Source: Planctomycetaceae bacterium | GTDB taxonomy: Bacteria; Planctomycetota; Planctomycetia; Pirellulales; Thermoguttaceae | Assembly (NCBI GenBank): GCA_012719125.1 | Contig: JAAYAY010000047.1 | Location: 81,551-145,550 of the forward strand | Direction: 5' to 3' | Length of the DNA: 64,000 nucleotides | The notes under the pieces: generated by a model | Databases searched by the model: none | What the model was told of the DNA's origin: nothing | Seen by the model: only the letters and a program-made list of their open reading frames with translations | Shown: one piece after another, positions 48,236-56,189 of the stretch | Numbering within the stretch: the first letter of the stretch is position 1 | Layout: every line of letters begins with the position of its first letter | Program-made: the position numbers and the translations under genes

Positions 48236-48988
48236 ATGATTTTTGGCAAATTCTGGCATTCGTTGATGGCCCAGATTAACAAGATCGCCAATATCTTCTG
48301 GACGGCGGATCCGATTGCCCAGATGCAATATGTGTACGACCAGGCGGTCGAACAGCTCAAAGAGGGACGGAAGGGGCTGGAGCAGTATCGAGCCCTGGTC
48401 GAGCGGGTCACGCGGCAGGTGGCCGTCGACAAGCAGCACGTGGCCAAGCTGGAAGCGAAGGTGAAGGCCTACCTGTCGGCCGGCGATCGCCAGTCGGCTT
48501 CCACGTTCGCCCTGGAACTCCAGAAGGCCAAGCAACAGCTCGCCGAGAACGAAGAGCAGTTGAAGATGCACGAGAACTCGTACGGGAACAACCTGACGAA
48601 GATCAAGCATTCGACCAAGAAGCTTGCCGACGTCCGCGAGAAAATCGCCAAGTACGACGCCGAGCTGAAGATGAGCCGCGCCGAGGCGGAGATGGCCGGA
48701 CTGGCATCGGATCTGAACTTCGACGTGACGACCGATTTCGGCCAGATCGAGCAGGTGATCAACGAGCGGATCAGCCTGAACCGGGCGAAGGCCCGCGTGG
48801 CGGCCGACATGTCGAGCGAAGGGATGGTCGACATCGAACGCGAACAGGCGATGGAGACGGCCCTGGCCGAGCAGGCCTTGCGCGATTTCGAGGTCGCGAT
48901 GGGACTGGTAACGCCCGAAACGGCGCCGGTCCAGGAGGCCGCCAAGGAGCTGGGCCCCGCCGAGAAGACCAGCGAAATCGAGGGATGA
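48236..48988 (+). CDS. pspA: PspA/IM30 family protein
   Basis: A 250-residue, almost entirely helical coiled-coil protein of the PspA/Vipp1 family, which coats stressed inner membranes and forms ESCRT-III-like assemblies. The amphipathic N-terminus MIFGKFWHSLMAQINKIANI and the long helices (VEQLKEGRKGLEQYRALVER, ALELQKAKQQLAENEEQLK) fit. A GAGGGGG precedes the ATG. The C-terminus has an Ala/Glu-rich tail (PETAPVQEAAKELGPAEKTS) in place of the short PspA end. First gene of a collinear seven-gene cluster; 150 bases separate it from the AAA ATPase gene. Confidence 0.9.
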   Translation: MIFGKFWHSLMAQINKIANIFWTADPIAQMQYVYDQAVEQLKEGRKGLEQYRALVERVTRQVAVDKQHVAKLEAKVKAYLSAGDRQSASTFALELQKAKQQLAENEEQLKMHENSYGNNLTKIKHSTKKLADVREKIAKYDAELKMSRAEAEMAGLASDLNFDVTTDFGQIEQVINERISLNRAKARVAADMSSEGMVDIEREQAMETALAEQALRDFEVAMGLVTPETAPVQEAAKELGPAEKTSEIEG

Positions 48989-49138
48989 TCACGGACAATT
49001 CTTCTGGAAGACACGCTCAGCACGACTTTGCGGCAGCGAACTGCAGCGGTTCGGCGAGTTGAGCAGGTGTTGGACGGAACGATTCGGCCCACAGCGAGGG
49101 AAGCCTTGAAGCGAGACGAGCAAAACGGCGGGCCTGCC

Positions 49139-50905
49139 ATGGCGCAGACGCCGCCCGGTCCGCTGGACCGACTCCCCGAGTGGTATCCGGCCTGGGCACG
49201 CGAGCTGGCGGGATTGTACTTCTCGGGAACGACTTGTCTCTTTGTGCTCCACGGGAACGTGCACGACCTGTTCCGCTACCCCGTGGAAGGCGGCGGATAC
49301 GCCTACTGCAATCTCTCGGAATTCCTCACCACCCAGGTCTTCGGCAATTGGGACATCGTTCTGGGGCACGATCTGAGCCGCGGGCTGCGGCCTCAGGCAG
49401 GAAGCGATTCCGCCCGCCTGTCGAAGATGATGCAGACGCTCACCGCCCGATGGGGCGAACCGAGAAGCTGGCCGGCGGAGCCCGACCGGGTCCTCACGCT
49501 GCTGGACAACTTGATCGAGCGTTCTCTGGTCGATTCGCCGGCCGACCGGAAGAGCATGGCCGTGATCTTCGAATATGCCCAGTACCTGGTGCCCGAGGGC
49601 GATCTCGGTTCGCTCGCTCGGGGCCACGCGTCGCGGGTCGTGCGGATGCTGCGTTGGGCCCAGAATCCGCACATCAAGCGCGTCAACATGGCCTTCTGCC
49701 TGATCGCCGACCGTCTGACCGAAGTGAGCGACCGGCTCGTACAGAGTTCCCACGTGGCAGTAATCGAAATCCCCCTGCCCGACCGGGAGGAGCGGCGGTC
49801 GTTCTGCGAGTGGGCCACCCGGGATGAAGATGTCTCGAAGCTGACCGAGTTCTCCCTCGACGAGTTGGCCGATCTTTCCAACGGGCTGACGCTGGTGAAC
49901 CTGAACGTGCTGCTGTCGCAGGCGGCGCACACCGAGCGGCGGATCGATGGCCGCCGTTTCCGGGAATTGAAGAAGGGGATCATCGAGCGGGAATGCCAGG
50001 GCCTGGTCGAGTTCCTCGAACCGACACATCGTCTCGATTTGGTCGTCGGACACAGTGAGGCGAAGAAACGCCTGGAAGAGGACGCCCTCTGGATCAGCCG
50101 CGGCCAACTCGATGCGGCCCCGATGGGCTACCTGATCTGCGGCCCCGTGGGAACCGGGAAGACGTTTCTGGCCGAGTGCTACGCCGGCTCGATCGGCATT
50201 CCCTGCGCGGTCTTGAAGAACTTCCGATCGAAGTACGTCGGCGAAACGGAAGGCAACCTGCAGAAGGTGCTTTCGGTGCTTCGCTGGCTGGGGCCCGTCG
50301 TGGTGATCATCGACGAGGCCGATGCCGCCCTGGGCACTCGCCAGGCCGAGGGCGACTCGGGCACCTCGGCCCGGGTCTTCTCGATGATCGCCCGGCAGAT
50401 GGGCGACACCCATTATCGCGGCAAGATCATCTGGATGCTGCTGACCTCCCGTCCCGAACTGCTGCCGATCGACCTGAAACGGCAGGGCCGGGCGGAGGTG
50501 CATATTCCCTTGTTTTACCCCATCGAGGAGGAAGAGATCCGCTCGATGTTCGAGGTGATGGCGAGGAAGAACAAGGTGGCATTGGCCGAGGGGGCGGTGC
50601 CGCCGGTTTCGCCCGAGCGGCGTTTGACCGGTGCCGACATAGAGAGTATCGTGCTGGGGGCCAAACGGCGAACCCGTGGCGAAGGACGCAACGAACTGAC
50701 GTCGGCCGACCTGGAGTTCGCCTTAGGGGAGTTCATCCCGTCGTCGCAGGGGCTGCAGAAGGAGTTACAGGAGATCGCCGCCGTGCTCGAGTGCACGCAG
50801 GTCAGTTTCCTCCCCCAGCACTGGCGTGAGAAGGTTGCCGAGCCGGACGGCCGGGCACGGCTGCAGGAGCGGATGACGGCCATGCGGCAGATTTTGGAGG
50901 AGTAG
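49139..50905 (+). CDS. Classical AAA ATPase associated with PspA
   Basis: A 588-residue protein. An N-terminal domain of about 300 residues (LYFSGTTCLFVLHGNVHDLF, RVLTLLDNLIERSLVDS) precedes the ATPase core. The core has Walker A GPVGTGKTFLAE at about 335, pore-like KSKY-type segment FRSKYVGETEGNLQK, Walker B VVVIIDEADAAL and sensor region MLLTSRPELLPIDLKRQGR. It resembles FtsH/spastin-type AAA unfoldases without a protease. An obvious role is disassembly or remodelling of PspA assemblies, by analogy with Vps4 and ESCRT-III; this is inference. Start 49139 (MAQTPPGPLDRLPEWY) is preferred; a TTG at 49028 is the alternative. Confidence 0.85.
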   Translation: MAQTPPGPLDRLPEWYPAWARELAGLYFSGTTCLFVLHGNVHDLFRYPVEGGGYAYCNLSEFLTTQVFGNWDIVLGHDLSRGLRPQAGSDSARLSKMMQTLTARWGEPRSWPAEPDRVLTLLDNLIERSLVDSPADRKSMAVIFEYAQYLVPEGDLGSLARGHASRVVRMLRWAQNPHIKRVNMAFCLIADRLTEVSDRLVQSSHVAVIEIPLPDREERRSFCEWATRDEDVSKLTEFSLDELADLSNGLTLVNLNVLLSQAAHTERRIDGRRFRELKKGIIERECQGLVEFLEPTHRLDLVVGHSEAKKRLEEDALWISRGQLDAAPMGYLICGPVGTGKTFLAECYAGSIGIPCAVLKNFRSKYVGETEGNLQKVLSVLRWLGPVVVIIDEADAALGTRQAEGDSGTSARVFSMIARQMGDTHYRGKIIWMLLTSRPELLPIDLKRQGRAEVHIPLFYPIEEEEIRSMFEVMARKNKVALAEGAVPPVSPERRLTGADIESIVLGAKRRTRGEGRNELTSADLEFALGEFIPSSQGLQKELQEIAAVLECTQVSFLPQHWREKVAEPDGRARLQERMTAMRQILEE

Positions 50906-50981
50906 GGAAAAGGGGACAGGCACCTTTTGTGCAGAGCACTCAAAGGGCCGGTCCGGCAAAAGGTGCCTGTCCCCTTTTTCC
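50906..50981. repeat. Palindromic repeat (REP-like), copy 1
   Basis: Arms GGAAAAGGGGACAGGCACCT (50906 onward) and GGTGCCTGTCCCCTTTTTCC (ending 50981) are near-perfect reverse complements around an inner GGGCCGGTCCGG. It starts immediately after the TAG of the ATPase gene and could terminate transcription. A sister copy lies at 51343-51419. This sequence type is widespread between bacterial genes, and I read it as a REP-like mobile palindrome. Confidence 0.85.
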
Positions 50982-51020
50982 TCGCCGGCTCGGTGGGCAA
51001 TATTTTCCCGGAGTGATCGA

Positions 51021-51323
51021 ATGACAGACAAAGCAAAGAAATCCGCCTGGTTTGACGAATCCACCAGCACCCCGATCCTTGCCAAGCAGGCCCAGCGGCT
51101 GGAGTCGTTCCTGGCGGCCGTGGCCGACGGAGTGATCGACGAGTCGGAGCTCCAGTCGCAAGAGGCCCGGCTGGTGAAGGCGATGAAGGAGGTCGAACCG
51201 CTCCTGGACGCTCAGGTGCACGAGAAGGTGACGGGGCTTCTTCTCGAACTGGCGGCCTACGACCTGATGCAAGTCATGCACGCGATGCACAAAGCGCGGC
51301 CAAAGACGGTCTTCCAGGGATAA
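51021..51323 (+). CDS. Small helical protein in the PspA cluster
   Basis: A 100-residue protein with GGAG seven bases before ATG 51021. Predicted mostly helical (AQRLESFLAAVADGVIDESE, LVKAMKEVEPLLDAQVHEKV, AYDLMQVMHAMHKA), with no membrane segment or Cys. The gene is bracketed by two copies of the same palindrome. Its position between the AAA ATPase and the substrate-binding/OmpA gene suggests an adaptor. I do not recognise the family. Confidence 0.75.
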   Translation: MTDKAKKSAWFDESTSTPILAKQAQRLESFLAAVADGVIDESELQSQEARLVKAMKEVEPLLDAQVHEKVTGLLLELAAYDLMQVMHAMHKARPKTVFQG

Positions 51324-51342
51324 GTAGTGGTGCGGGATTCCC

Positions 51343-51419
51343 GGAAAAAGGTGACAGCCACCTTTTGTGCGAAGCACCCGAAGGGCCGTTCCGGCAAAAG
51401 GTGGCTGTCACCTTTTTCC
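51343..51419. repeat. Palindromic repeat (REP-like), copy 2
   Basis: Arms GGAAAAAGGTGACAGCCACC (51343 onward) and GGTGGCTGTCACCTTTTTCC (ending 51419) pair almost perfectly. The inner part GAAGGGCCGTTCCGG matches copy 1 at 50906-50981. Compared with copy 1, several bases are changed on both arms together (GGGGACAGGCACC to GGTGACAGCCACC), that is, compensatory changes that keep the hairpin. Confidence 0.85.
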
Positions 51420-51459
51420 TTCCCGCAAGAGACGAATACGCTCAACAAGGAGATAAACC

Positions 51460-53199
51460 GTGGCTGGACAACCGAAACCGTCGTTTTACGTTGCCTTGGG
51501 CGTGGTGATCTTCGCCCTGCTGGCATTTGCGATCTACCGCGCTGATATCTTCGCCCCCAAGGCTCCCGAAGTGCAGCCCGGCGGCGGAGCGGGCGGCGGC
51601 GCGATCGACCCGGCGATGCTCGGGCAGACGGCCGAAGCCGATGACGCCTCGAGCGTGACCACCGTGAGCGAATACAAGTTCGTTCCCAAGACGACGCTGC
51701 CCGAGGTCAAGGGGACCTCGGCCTACCAGCCGCTGAAGGAAAACACGGTTCGCTTCGCCCTGAATGTCTGGGCCGGTTGGGGACCGATCATCCTAGCCAA
51801 CGACGGGTTCAAGGCGGGCAAGGTCTGGAAGGGGCCCGGCGGGAAGGACTTCAAGGTCGAACTGGTGTTGATCGACGATCCCGTGGCGATGCGCAACGCC
51901 TACGCGGCCGGCGAGGTCCACATCGGCTGGGCCACCCTCGATATGTTGCCCCTGCTGCTGGACGGCCTGGTCAAGGCGGGCGACAGCCGCGTTATGCCGC
52001 GAATCTATCAGCAGGTCGACTGGTCCAACGGCGGCGACGGCATCGTGGCTCGCGAATCGATCAAGACGGTGGCCGACCTGCGGGGCAAGAAAATCGTCAT
52101 GGCCCAGAACTCGCCCTCCCAGTATTTCGCCCTGAACATGCTGGTGGCCGGCGGCGTGCAGCCTTCGGAAGTCGACATGATGTACACCAACACGGCCTTC
52201 GAGGCCGCCCGGGCCTTTGAAGTGCAGAAGGATATCGCCGCCGCCGTCTCCTGGGCGCCCGACATCTATAACCTCTCGGAGGTGAAGGGCAACCGCATGC
52301 TGGTCACCACGGCCACCGCCAACAAGCTGATTGCCGACGTGTGGTTTGCCAGGGCCGACTTCGCCAAGGACCACCCGGAGATCTGCGAGGGCCTGGTCCG
52401 CGGTATTTTTGACGCCATGGACGCCCTGAAACTGCAGGAAAACCAGCAGAAGTGTGCCGCGTTGATGGGTGAGGGCTACGACATCCCGGCCAGCGAATGC
52501 CTGAGCATGTTCGGCGACGCCCACAGCACCAACTGGGCCGACAACTACCAGTTCTTCCTCAACCGCAACAATCCCACGAACTTCGAGCGGGTCTGGAACC
52601 AGGCCTACTATCTCTATAAGCGGATTGGGGCGATCTCCGCCGACAAGGTCCCCTTCGACCAGGTGATGGATTATTCGATCCTGCAGAAGCTGGGCGAGGA
52701 AGACAAGTACAAGCAGCAGACGAGCGACTACAACCCGGTGTTCGTGCCCAAGTCGGTGCAGGAGATCAAGGCCGAATCGGAGGAGATCCTCACCAACACG
52801 GTGGTGATCCACTTCTTCCCGAACAGTTGGGACCTCTACAAGAAGGTCAGCAAGGAAATCGACGGGAAGACGGTCGAGGAGCTTTACGATCCCTCGGTGG
52901 ACCTCGTGTTGGAGGAGGCGGCCCAGGTGACCGAGCAGTTCGGAATGGCTCGCGTGGTCATCGAGGGGCATACCGACGCGTCGATGCGAGGGCAGGTTCC
53001 CGATAACCTGGTGAAGCAGCTTTCGATGAATCGGGCCAACGCCGTCAAGGAGGGACTGGTCGCGAAGTACAAGCTCGATCCGAACAAGTTCTCCGTGGTA
53101 GGTATGGGCTGGGACGTGCCGGCCGACTCGGGCGATCCGAACAACCACGCCAAGAACCGCCGCGTGGAAATCAAGATCTACCCGGCCGAGTCGCAGTGA
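51460..53199 (+). CDS. Membrane-anchored NitT/TauT-type substrate-binding protein fused to OmpA domain
   Basis: A 579-residue protein. It starts with GTG 51460 after AAGGAG. An N-terminal membrane anchor (YVALGVVIFALLAFAIY, about 10-26) and a Gly-rich linker (GGGAGGGAIDPAML) lead into a TauA/SsuA-like substrate-binding domain (NVWAGWGPIILANDGFKAGK, VHIGWATLDMLPLLLDGL, LRGKKIVMAQNSPSQYFAL). From about 447 an OmpA-type peptidoglycan-binding domain follows (VVIEGHTDASMRG, LSMNRANAVKEGL, NNHAKNRRVEIKIYP). It should sit in the periplasm bound to both the inner membrane and the cell wall. The permease and ATPase of an ABC transporter are encoded downstream. The ligand is unknown; the architecture argues for a sensor of wall/membrane spacing as much as for uptake. 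Confidence 0.9.
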   Translation: MAGQPKPSFYVALGVVIFALLAFAIYRADIFAPKAPEVQPGGGAGGGAIDPAMLGQTAEADDASSVTTVSEYKFVPKTTLPEVKGTSAYQPLKENTVRFALNVWAGWGPIILANDGFKAGKVWKGPGGKDFKVELVLIDDPVAMRNAYAAGEVHIGWATLDMLPLLLDGLVKAGDSRVMPRIYQQVDWSNGGDGIVARESIKTVADLRGKKIVMAQNSPSQYFALNMLVAGGVQPSEVDMMYTNTAFEAARAFEVQKDIAAAVSWAPDIYNLSEVKGNRMLVTTATANKLIADVWFARADFAKDHPEICEGLVRGIFDAMDALKLQENQQKCAALMGEGYDIPASECLSMFGDAHSTNWADNYQFFLNRNNPTNFERVWNQAYYLYKRIGAISADKVPFDQVMDYSILQKLGEEDKYKQQTSDYNPVFVPKSVQEIKAESEEILTNTVVIHFFPNSWDLYKKVSKEIDGKTVEELYDPSVDLVLEEAAQVTEQFGMARVVIEGHTDASMRGQVPDNLVKQLSMNRANAVKEGLVAKYKLDPNKFSVVGMGWDVPADSGDPNNHAKNRRVEIKIYPAESQ

Positions 53200-53219
53200 T
53201 CCGGATTATTCATGGGTGG

Positions 53220-53287
53220 CACGCTCAGAGCGTAGCGATGGGCGTGGATTGTCAGGTCGCCACGCCCATCGCTACGCTCTGAGCGTG
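53220..53287. repeat. Perfect 28-bp palindrome between substrate-binding and permease genes
   Basis: The left arm 53220-53247 (CACGCTCAGAGCGTAGCGAT, continuing GGGCGTGG) and the right arm 53260-53287 are exact reverse complements with a 12-base loop. It lies 20 bases after the stop of the substrate-binding/OmpA gene and 30 bases before the permease start. No run of T follows, so it is not a classic terminator. It may attenuate or stabilise the mRNA, or be a mobile REP-like unit. Confidence 0.9.
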
Positions 53288-53316
53288 ACGGGAACCAGAA
53301 GACCCGGAAACCAAGG

Positions 53317-54393
53317 ATGCCAGCGCGGTTCTTGCCTATGGAGAAGACAACTGCCAGCCAGTCCGGCGAGTCGCCGTCAGAATCGCAGGAAAAGTGTTGC
53401 CCCAGGCTGCGGCACTTGTGGCGGACGATCTTCGCGCTGCGCCGGGAGATTCCTCGCTGGCAGGCCGTGGCCCTGGGGGTGCTCTGCCTGGCCGTGTGTT
53501 TCGGCACCTGGTGGTGGATGACCCGCGGCACTCCCGAAGCGCGGCCCCTGAGCCCGAGCATCCTGCCCAGCCCGGCGGAAACGTTCGGTGATTTCAAGAG
53601 TCTCTGGTTCGAACGCGAACTAACCCGCAACACCTACGCCAGCCTGCGGCGGGTGACGCTTGGCTTCGGTCTGGCGGTGCTGATCGGCGTGCCCTTGGGC
53701 GTGCTCTGCGGCTGCTTCAACTGGGTGAATGCCTTCTTTGCACCGCTGACGATCATGGGGCGCAACATCCCGATCGCCGCGCTGATTCCCCTGACCTTTT
53801 CCTTCTTCGGGATCGGGGAATTCCAGAAGATCATGTTCATCTTCATCGCCTGCGTCGCCTTCATCGTCATGGACTCGGCCCGGGCGGTGGGCGACGTGGC
53901 CGGCAAGTATATCGACACGGCCTACACGCTCGGTGCCAAGCGCTACCAGATCATCCTCAAGGTGCTCGTTCCCCTCTCGCTCCCCGATATCTTCAATTCG
54001 CTGCGATTGCTCTTCGGCCTGGCCTTCGGCTACATCATGCTGGCCGAACTGGTCAAGTTCGGCGGCTCGGCGGGCGGATTGGGCGACATCATCAACATGT
54101 CGCAGCGGCGCGGCTACCAGACCCACATCCTTCTGGTCCTGATGATCATCCCGCTCGTCGCACTGGCCATCGACCGGATTCTCTACTGGATCCAGCGGGA
54201 ACTCTTTCCCTACAAGTACAACAGTCACGGGCTCTTGCACCGCGGGTTGCGGGTCGTCTTCTACGGTTGCGAAGACGCCAAGCATTGGTTATTTCGAATG
54301 CTCTTCCGCCGCAGTGGCCGGGCTCAGGGCGAAACCGAGCCAGCCGGCGATTCCCCGTCACAGAGTTCCGACCAGGCTCCGAGTAGCGAGTGA
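53317..54393 (+). CDS. ABC transporter permease (TauC/SsuC type)
   Basis: A 358-residue inner-membrane protein. Hydrophilic N- and C-terminal extensions flank six membrane segments. The EAA-type loop contacting the ATPase reads DTAYTLGAKRYQIILKVLVP, then LSLPDIFNSLRL. The C-terminal Ser/Gln-rich tail (GDSPSQSSDQAPSSE) is unusual. Its stop overlaps the next start (TGATG), indicating coupling. Start 53317 has only a weak upstream signal; ATG 53338 is an alternative. It should work with the substrate-binding/OmpA protein. Confidence 0.9.
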   Translation: MPARFLPMEKTTASQSGESPSESQEKCCPRLRHLWRTIFALRREIPRWQAVALGVLCLAVCFGTWWWMTRGTPEARPLSPSILPSPAETFGDFKSLWFERELTRNTYASLRRVTLGFGLAVLIGVPLGVLCGCFNWVNAFFAPLTIMGRNIPIAALIPLTFSFFGIGEFQKIMFIFIACVAFIVMDSARAVGDVAGKYIDTAYTLGAKRYQIILKVLVPLSLPDIFNSLRLLFGLAFGYIMLAELVKFGGSAGGLGDIINMSQRRGYQTHILLVLMIIPLVALAIDRILYWIQRELFPYKYNSHGLLHRGLRVVFYGCEDAKHWLFRMLFRRSGRAQGETEPAGDSPSQSSDQAPSSE

Positions 54394-55310
54394 TGAGCGA
54401 AGATCGATCCGCCAAGTCAACGAGCGATACCCGGCAGTCCGCCGTCGGCATGGGGGAGGTTATGGAGCCGTCCGCCGACAGCCGGCGTCCCGATGTGCCG
54501 CACGTGGTCGAATTCCGCAACGTGACCAAGACCTACAGCGCCGGCCTGCCCAACGCCTTCACGGCCATTCGCGATATCAATTTCACCGTCGCGGACCTGC
54601 CGAACAAAGGAGAGTTCATCGGCATCCTCGGCCCTAGCGGCTGCGGCAAGAGTACGATCCTGCGGCTGATCGCCGGGCTGGAACCGCAGCATCCGCCGAC
54701 CGTGGGCGAAGTGCTCGTGCTGGGGCGACCGGTGTCGGAGCCCGGCGCCGATCGCGGCATGGTGTTTCAGGACTACACCAGCTTCGACAACCGCACGGTG
54801 CTGGAGAACATCACCTTCGGGCTGGAGTGCAAGGGAATCCCGCGCCGGGAGCGGTTCGAGCTCGGCCGCCGCTGGATCGACCATGTGGGGCTCGATGTGA
54901 AGACCGACGCCGACAAATACCCCCACGAGCTCTCCGGCGGGATGCGGCAACGGGTGGCCATCGCCCGAACGCTCATCCTCCGCCCCCGAATTATCCTCAT
55001 GGACGAGCCTTTTGGGGCCCTCGATCCCCAGACCCGGATGAACATGCAGGATCTGCTCGTCTCCCTCTGGCGGGAGGTGGAAGCTACGGTGTTCTTCATC
55101 ACCCACTCCATTGAAGAGGCGGTCTTTCTGGGCGATCGCGTGTATGTCCTGAGTGCAGCGCCCGGCCGGATCATGCGGGAAATCGCCGTCGAACCGCCCG
55201 ACCGGCCGGCGCGGCAGATGCAGCGGGAAGCGAAATTCCAGGAGACCGTCAACTACATTCGCGACCTCATCAGCCGGCTGGAAGCCGAGGGGGAAGCTCC
55301 GTTACAATAG
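54393..55310 (+). CDS. ABC transporter ATP-binding protein (TauB/SsuB type)
   Basis: A 305-residue cytoplasmic ATPase. Walker A GPSGCGKST, signature LSGGMRQRVAIARTL, Walker B RIILMDEPFGALDPQT and the switch His in FFITHSIEEAVFLGD are all present. An N-terminal extension of about 35 residues precedes EFRNVTKTYSAG. The ATG at 54393 shares a base with the permease stop; a GTG at 54390 is possible. Pairs with the permease above. Confidence 0.94.
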   Translation: MSEDRSAKSTSDTRQSAVGMGEVMEPSADSRRPDVPHVVEFRNVTKTYSAGLPNAFTAIRDINFTVADLPNKGEFIGILGPSGCGKSTILRLIAGLEPQHPPTVGEVLVLGRPVSEPGADRGMVFQDYTSFDNRTVLENITFGLECKGIPRRERFELGRRWIDHVGLDVKTDADKYPHELSGGMRQRVAIARTLILRPRIILMDEPFGALDPQTRMNMQDLLVSLWREVEATVFFITHSIEEAVFLGDRVYVLSAAPGRIMREIAVEPPDRPARQMQREAKFQETVNYIRDLISRLEAEGEAPLQ

Positions 55311-55316
55311 GTGGGT

Positions 55317-56180
55317 ATGACGAAGTATCTCAAAGTCGCCTTTCTGAACCACTGGAACCTGCTCGCCTTCTTGGGAGGGTTGGGGTTCGCGCTGATCAGC
55401 GGCCGTGCCGACGTGGCCCTGCCCCTGGTGCTGGCGGCCGAGGCCGGTTACGTGGGCCTGCTGGGGACCCACCCCAAGTTCCAGAAGTACGTCGACGCCC
55501 AGGAGGCCAAGGAAGCTCGGACGCTGGGGGAGGAGTCGATGCAGCGGGCACTCCGGCACATCACCCGCTCGCTGCCGCGAGAGACGCTCGAGAGGTTTGA
55601 GACGCTGCGCAACCGCTGCCACGAACTGCGCCAGATTGCCCTGGAGTTGAAGCATCCGGGCAAGGAGAGGTCCGAATGGCCGTTGGAAGATTTCCAACTG
55701 GCGGGGCTCGACCGGCTGCTCTGGATCTACCTGCGGCTGCTCTATACCCAGTTCGCTCTGAAGCGATTCCTCAGCAAAACGAGCGAACAGGCGATACGCG
55801 GCGACATCGAGAAGCTGGAGGGGCGGATTGCCAATCTGGAGGGCAAACAGGAAGGCTTGCGATCGGATCGGATCCGGCGGACGATTGAAGACAACCTCGC
55901 CACAAGCCGGGCCCGGCTGGAGAATTGGGAAAAGGCCAGAGACAACCATCAACTCGTGGAACTGGAGATCGATCGGCTGGAGAACAAGATCCGCTCTCTG
56001 AGCGAAATGGCCGTCAACCGCCAGGAGCCCGAGTTCATCAGCAGCCAGGTCGACCAGGTGGCGTCGAGCATGATGGAAACCGAGCGGACCATGAACGAGC
56101 TGCAATTTGCCACCGGGCTTGACCGCCTCGACGAGCAATCCCCGCAGTTCCTTCAGCAGCGTGCCGTTGAATCGCAGTGA
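55317..56180 (+). CDS. Membrane-anchored coiled-coil protein closing the PspA cluster
   Basis: A 287-residue protein. Two hydrophobic stretches near the N-terminus (WNLLAFLGGLGFALISG and VALPLVLAAEAGYVGLLG) are followed by about 220 residues of helix with heptad-like patterns (IEKLEGRIANLEGKQEGL, VELEIDRLENKIRSLSEMA). AGGTGGG lies just before ATG 55317; a GTG at 55311 is the alternative. It begins six bases after the ATPase stop, so it belongs to the operon. The coiled coil would be cytoplasmic and could recruit PspA or the AAA ATPase. No family recognised. Confidence 0.78.
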   Translation: MTKYLKVAFLNHWNLLAFLGGLGFALISGRADVALPLVLAAEAGYVGLLGTHPKFQKYVDAQEAKEARTLGEESMQRALRHITRSLPRETLERFETLRNRCHELRQIALELKHPGKERSEWPLEDFQLAGLDRLLWIYLRLLYTQFALKRFLSKTSEQAIRGDIEKLEGRIANLEGKQEGLRSDRIRRTIEDNLATSRARLENWEKARDNHQLVELEIDRLENKIRSLSEMAVNRQEPEFISSQVDQVASSMMETERTMNELQFATGLDRLDEQSPQFLQQRAVESQ

Positions 56181-56189
56181 GATAGGAAA

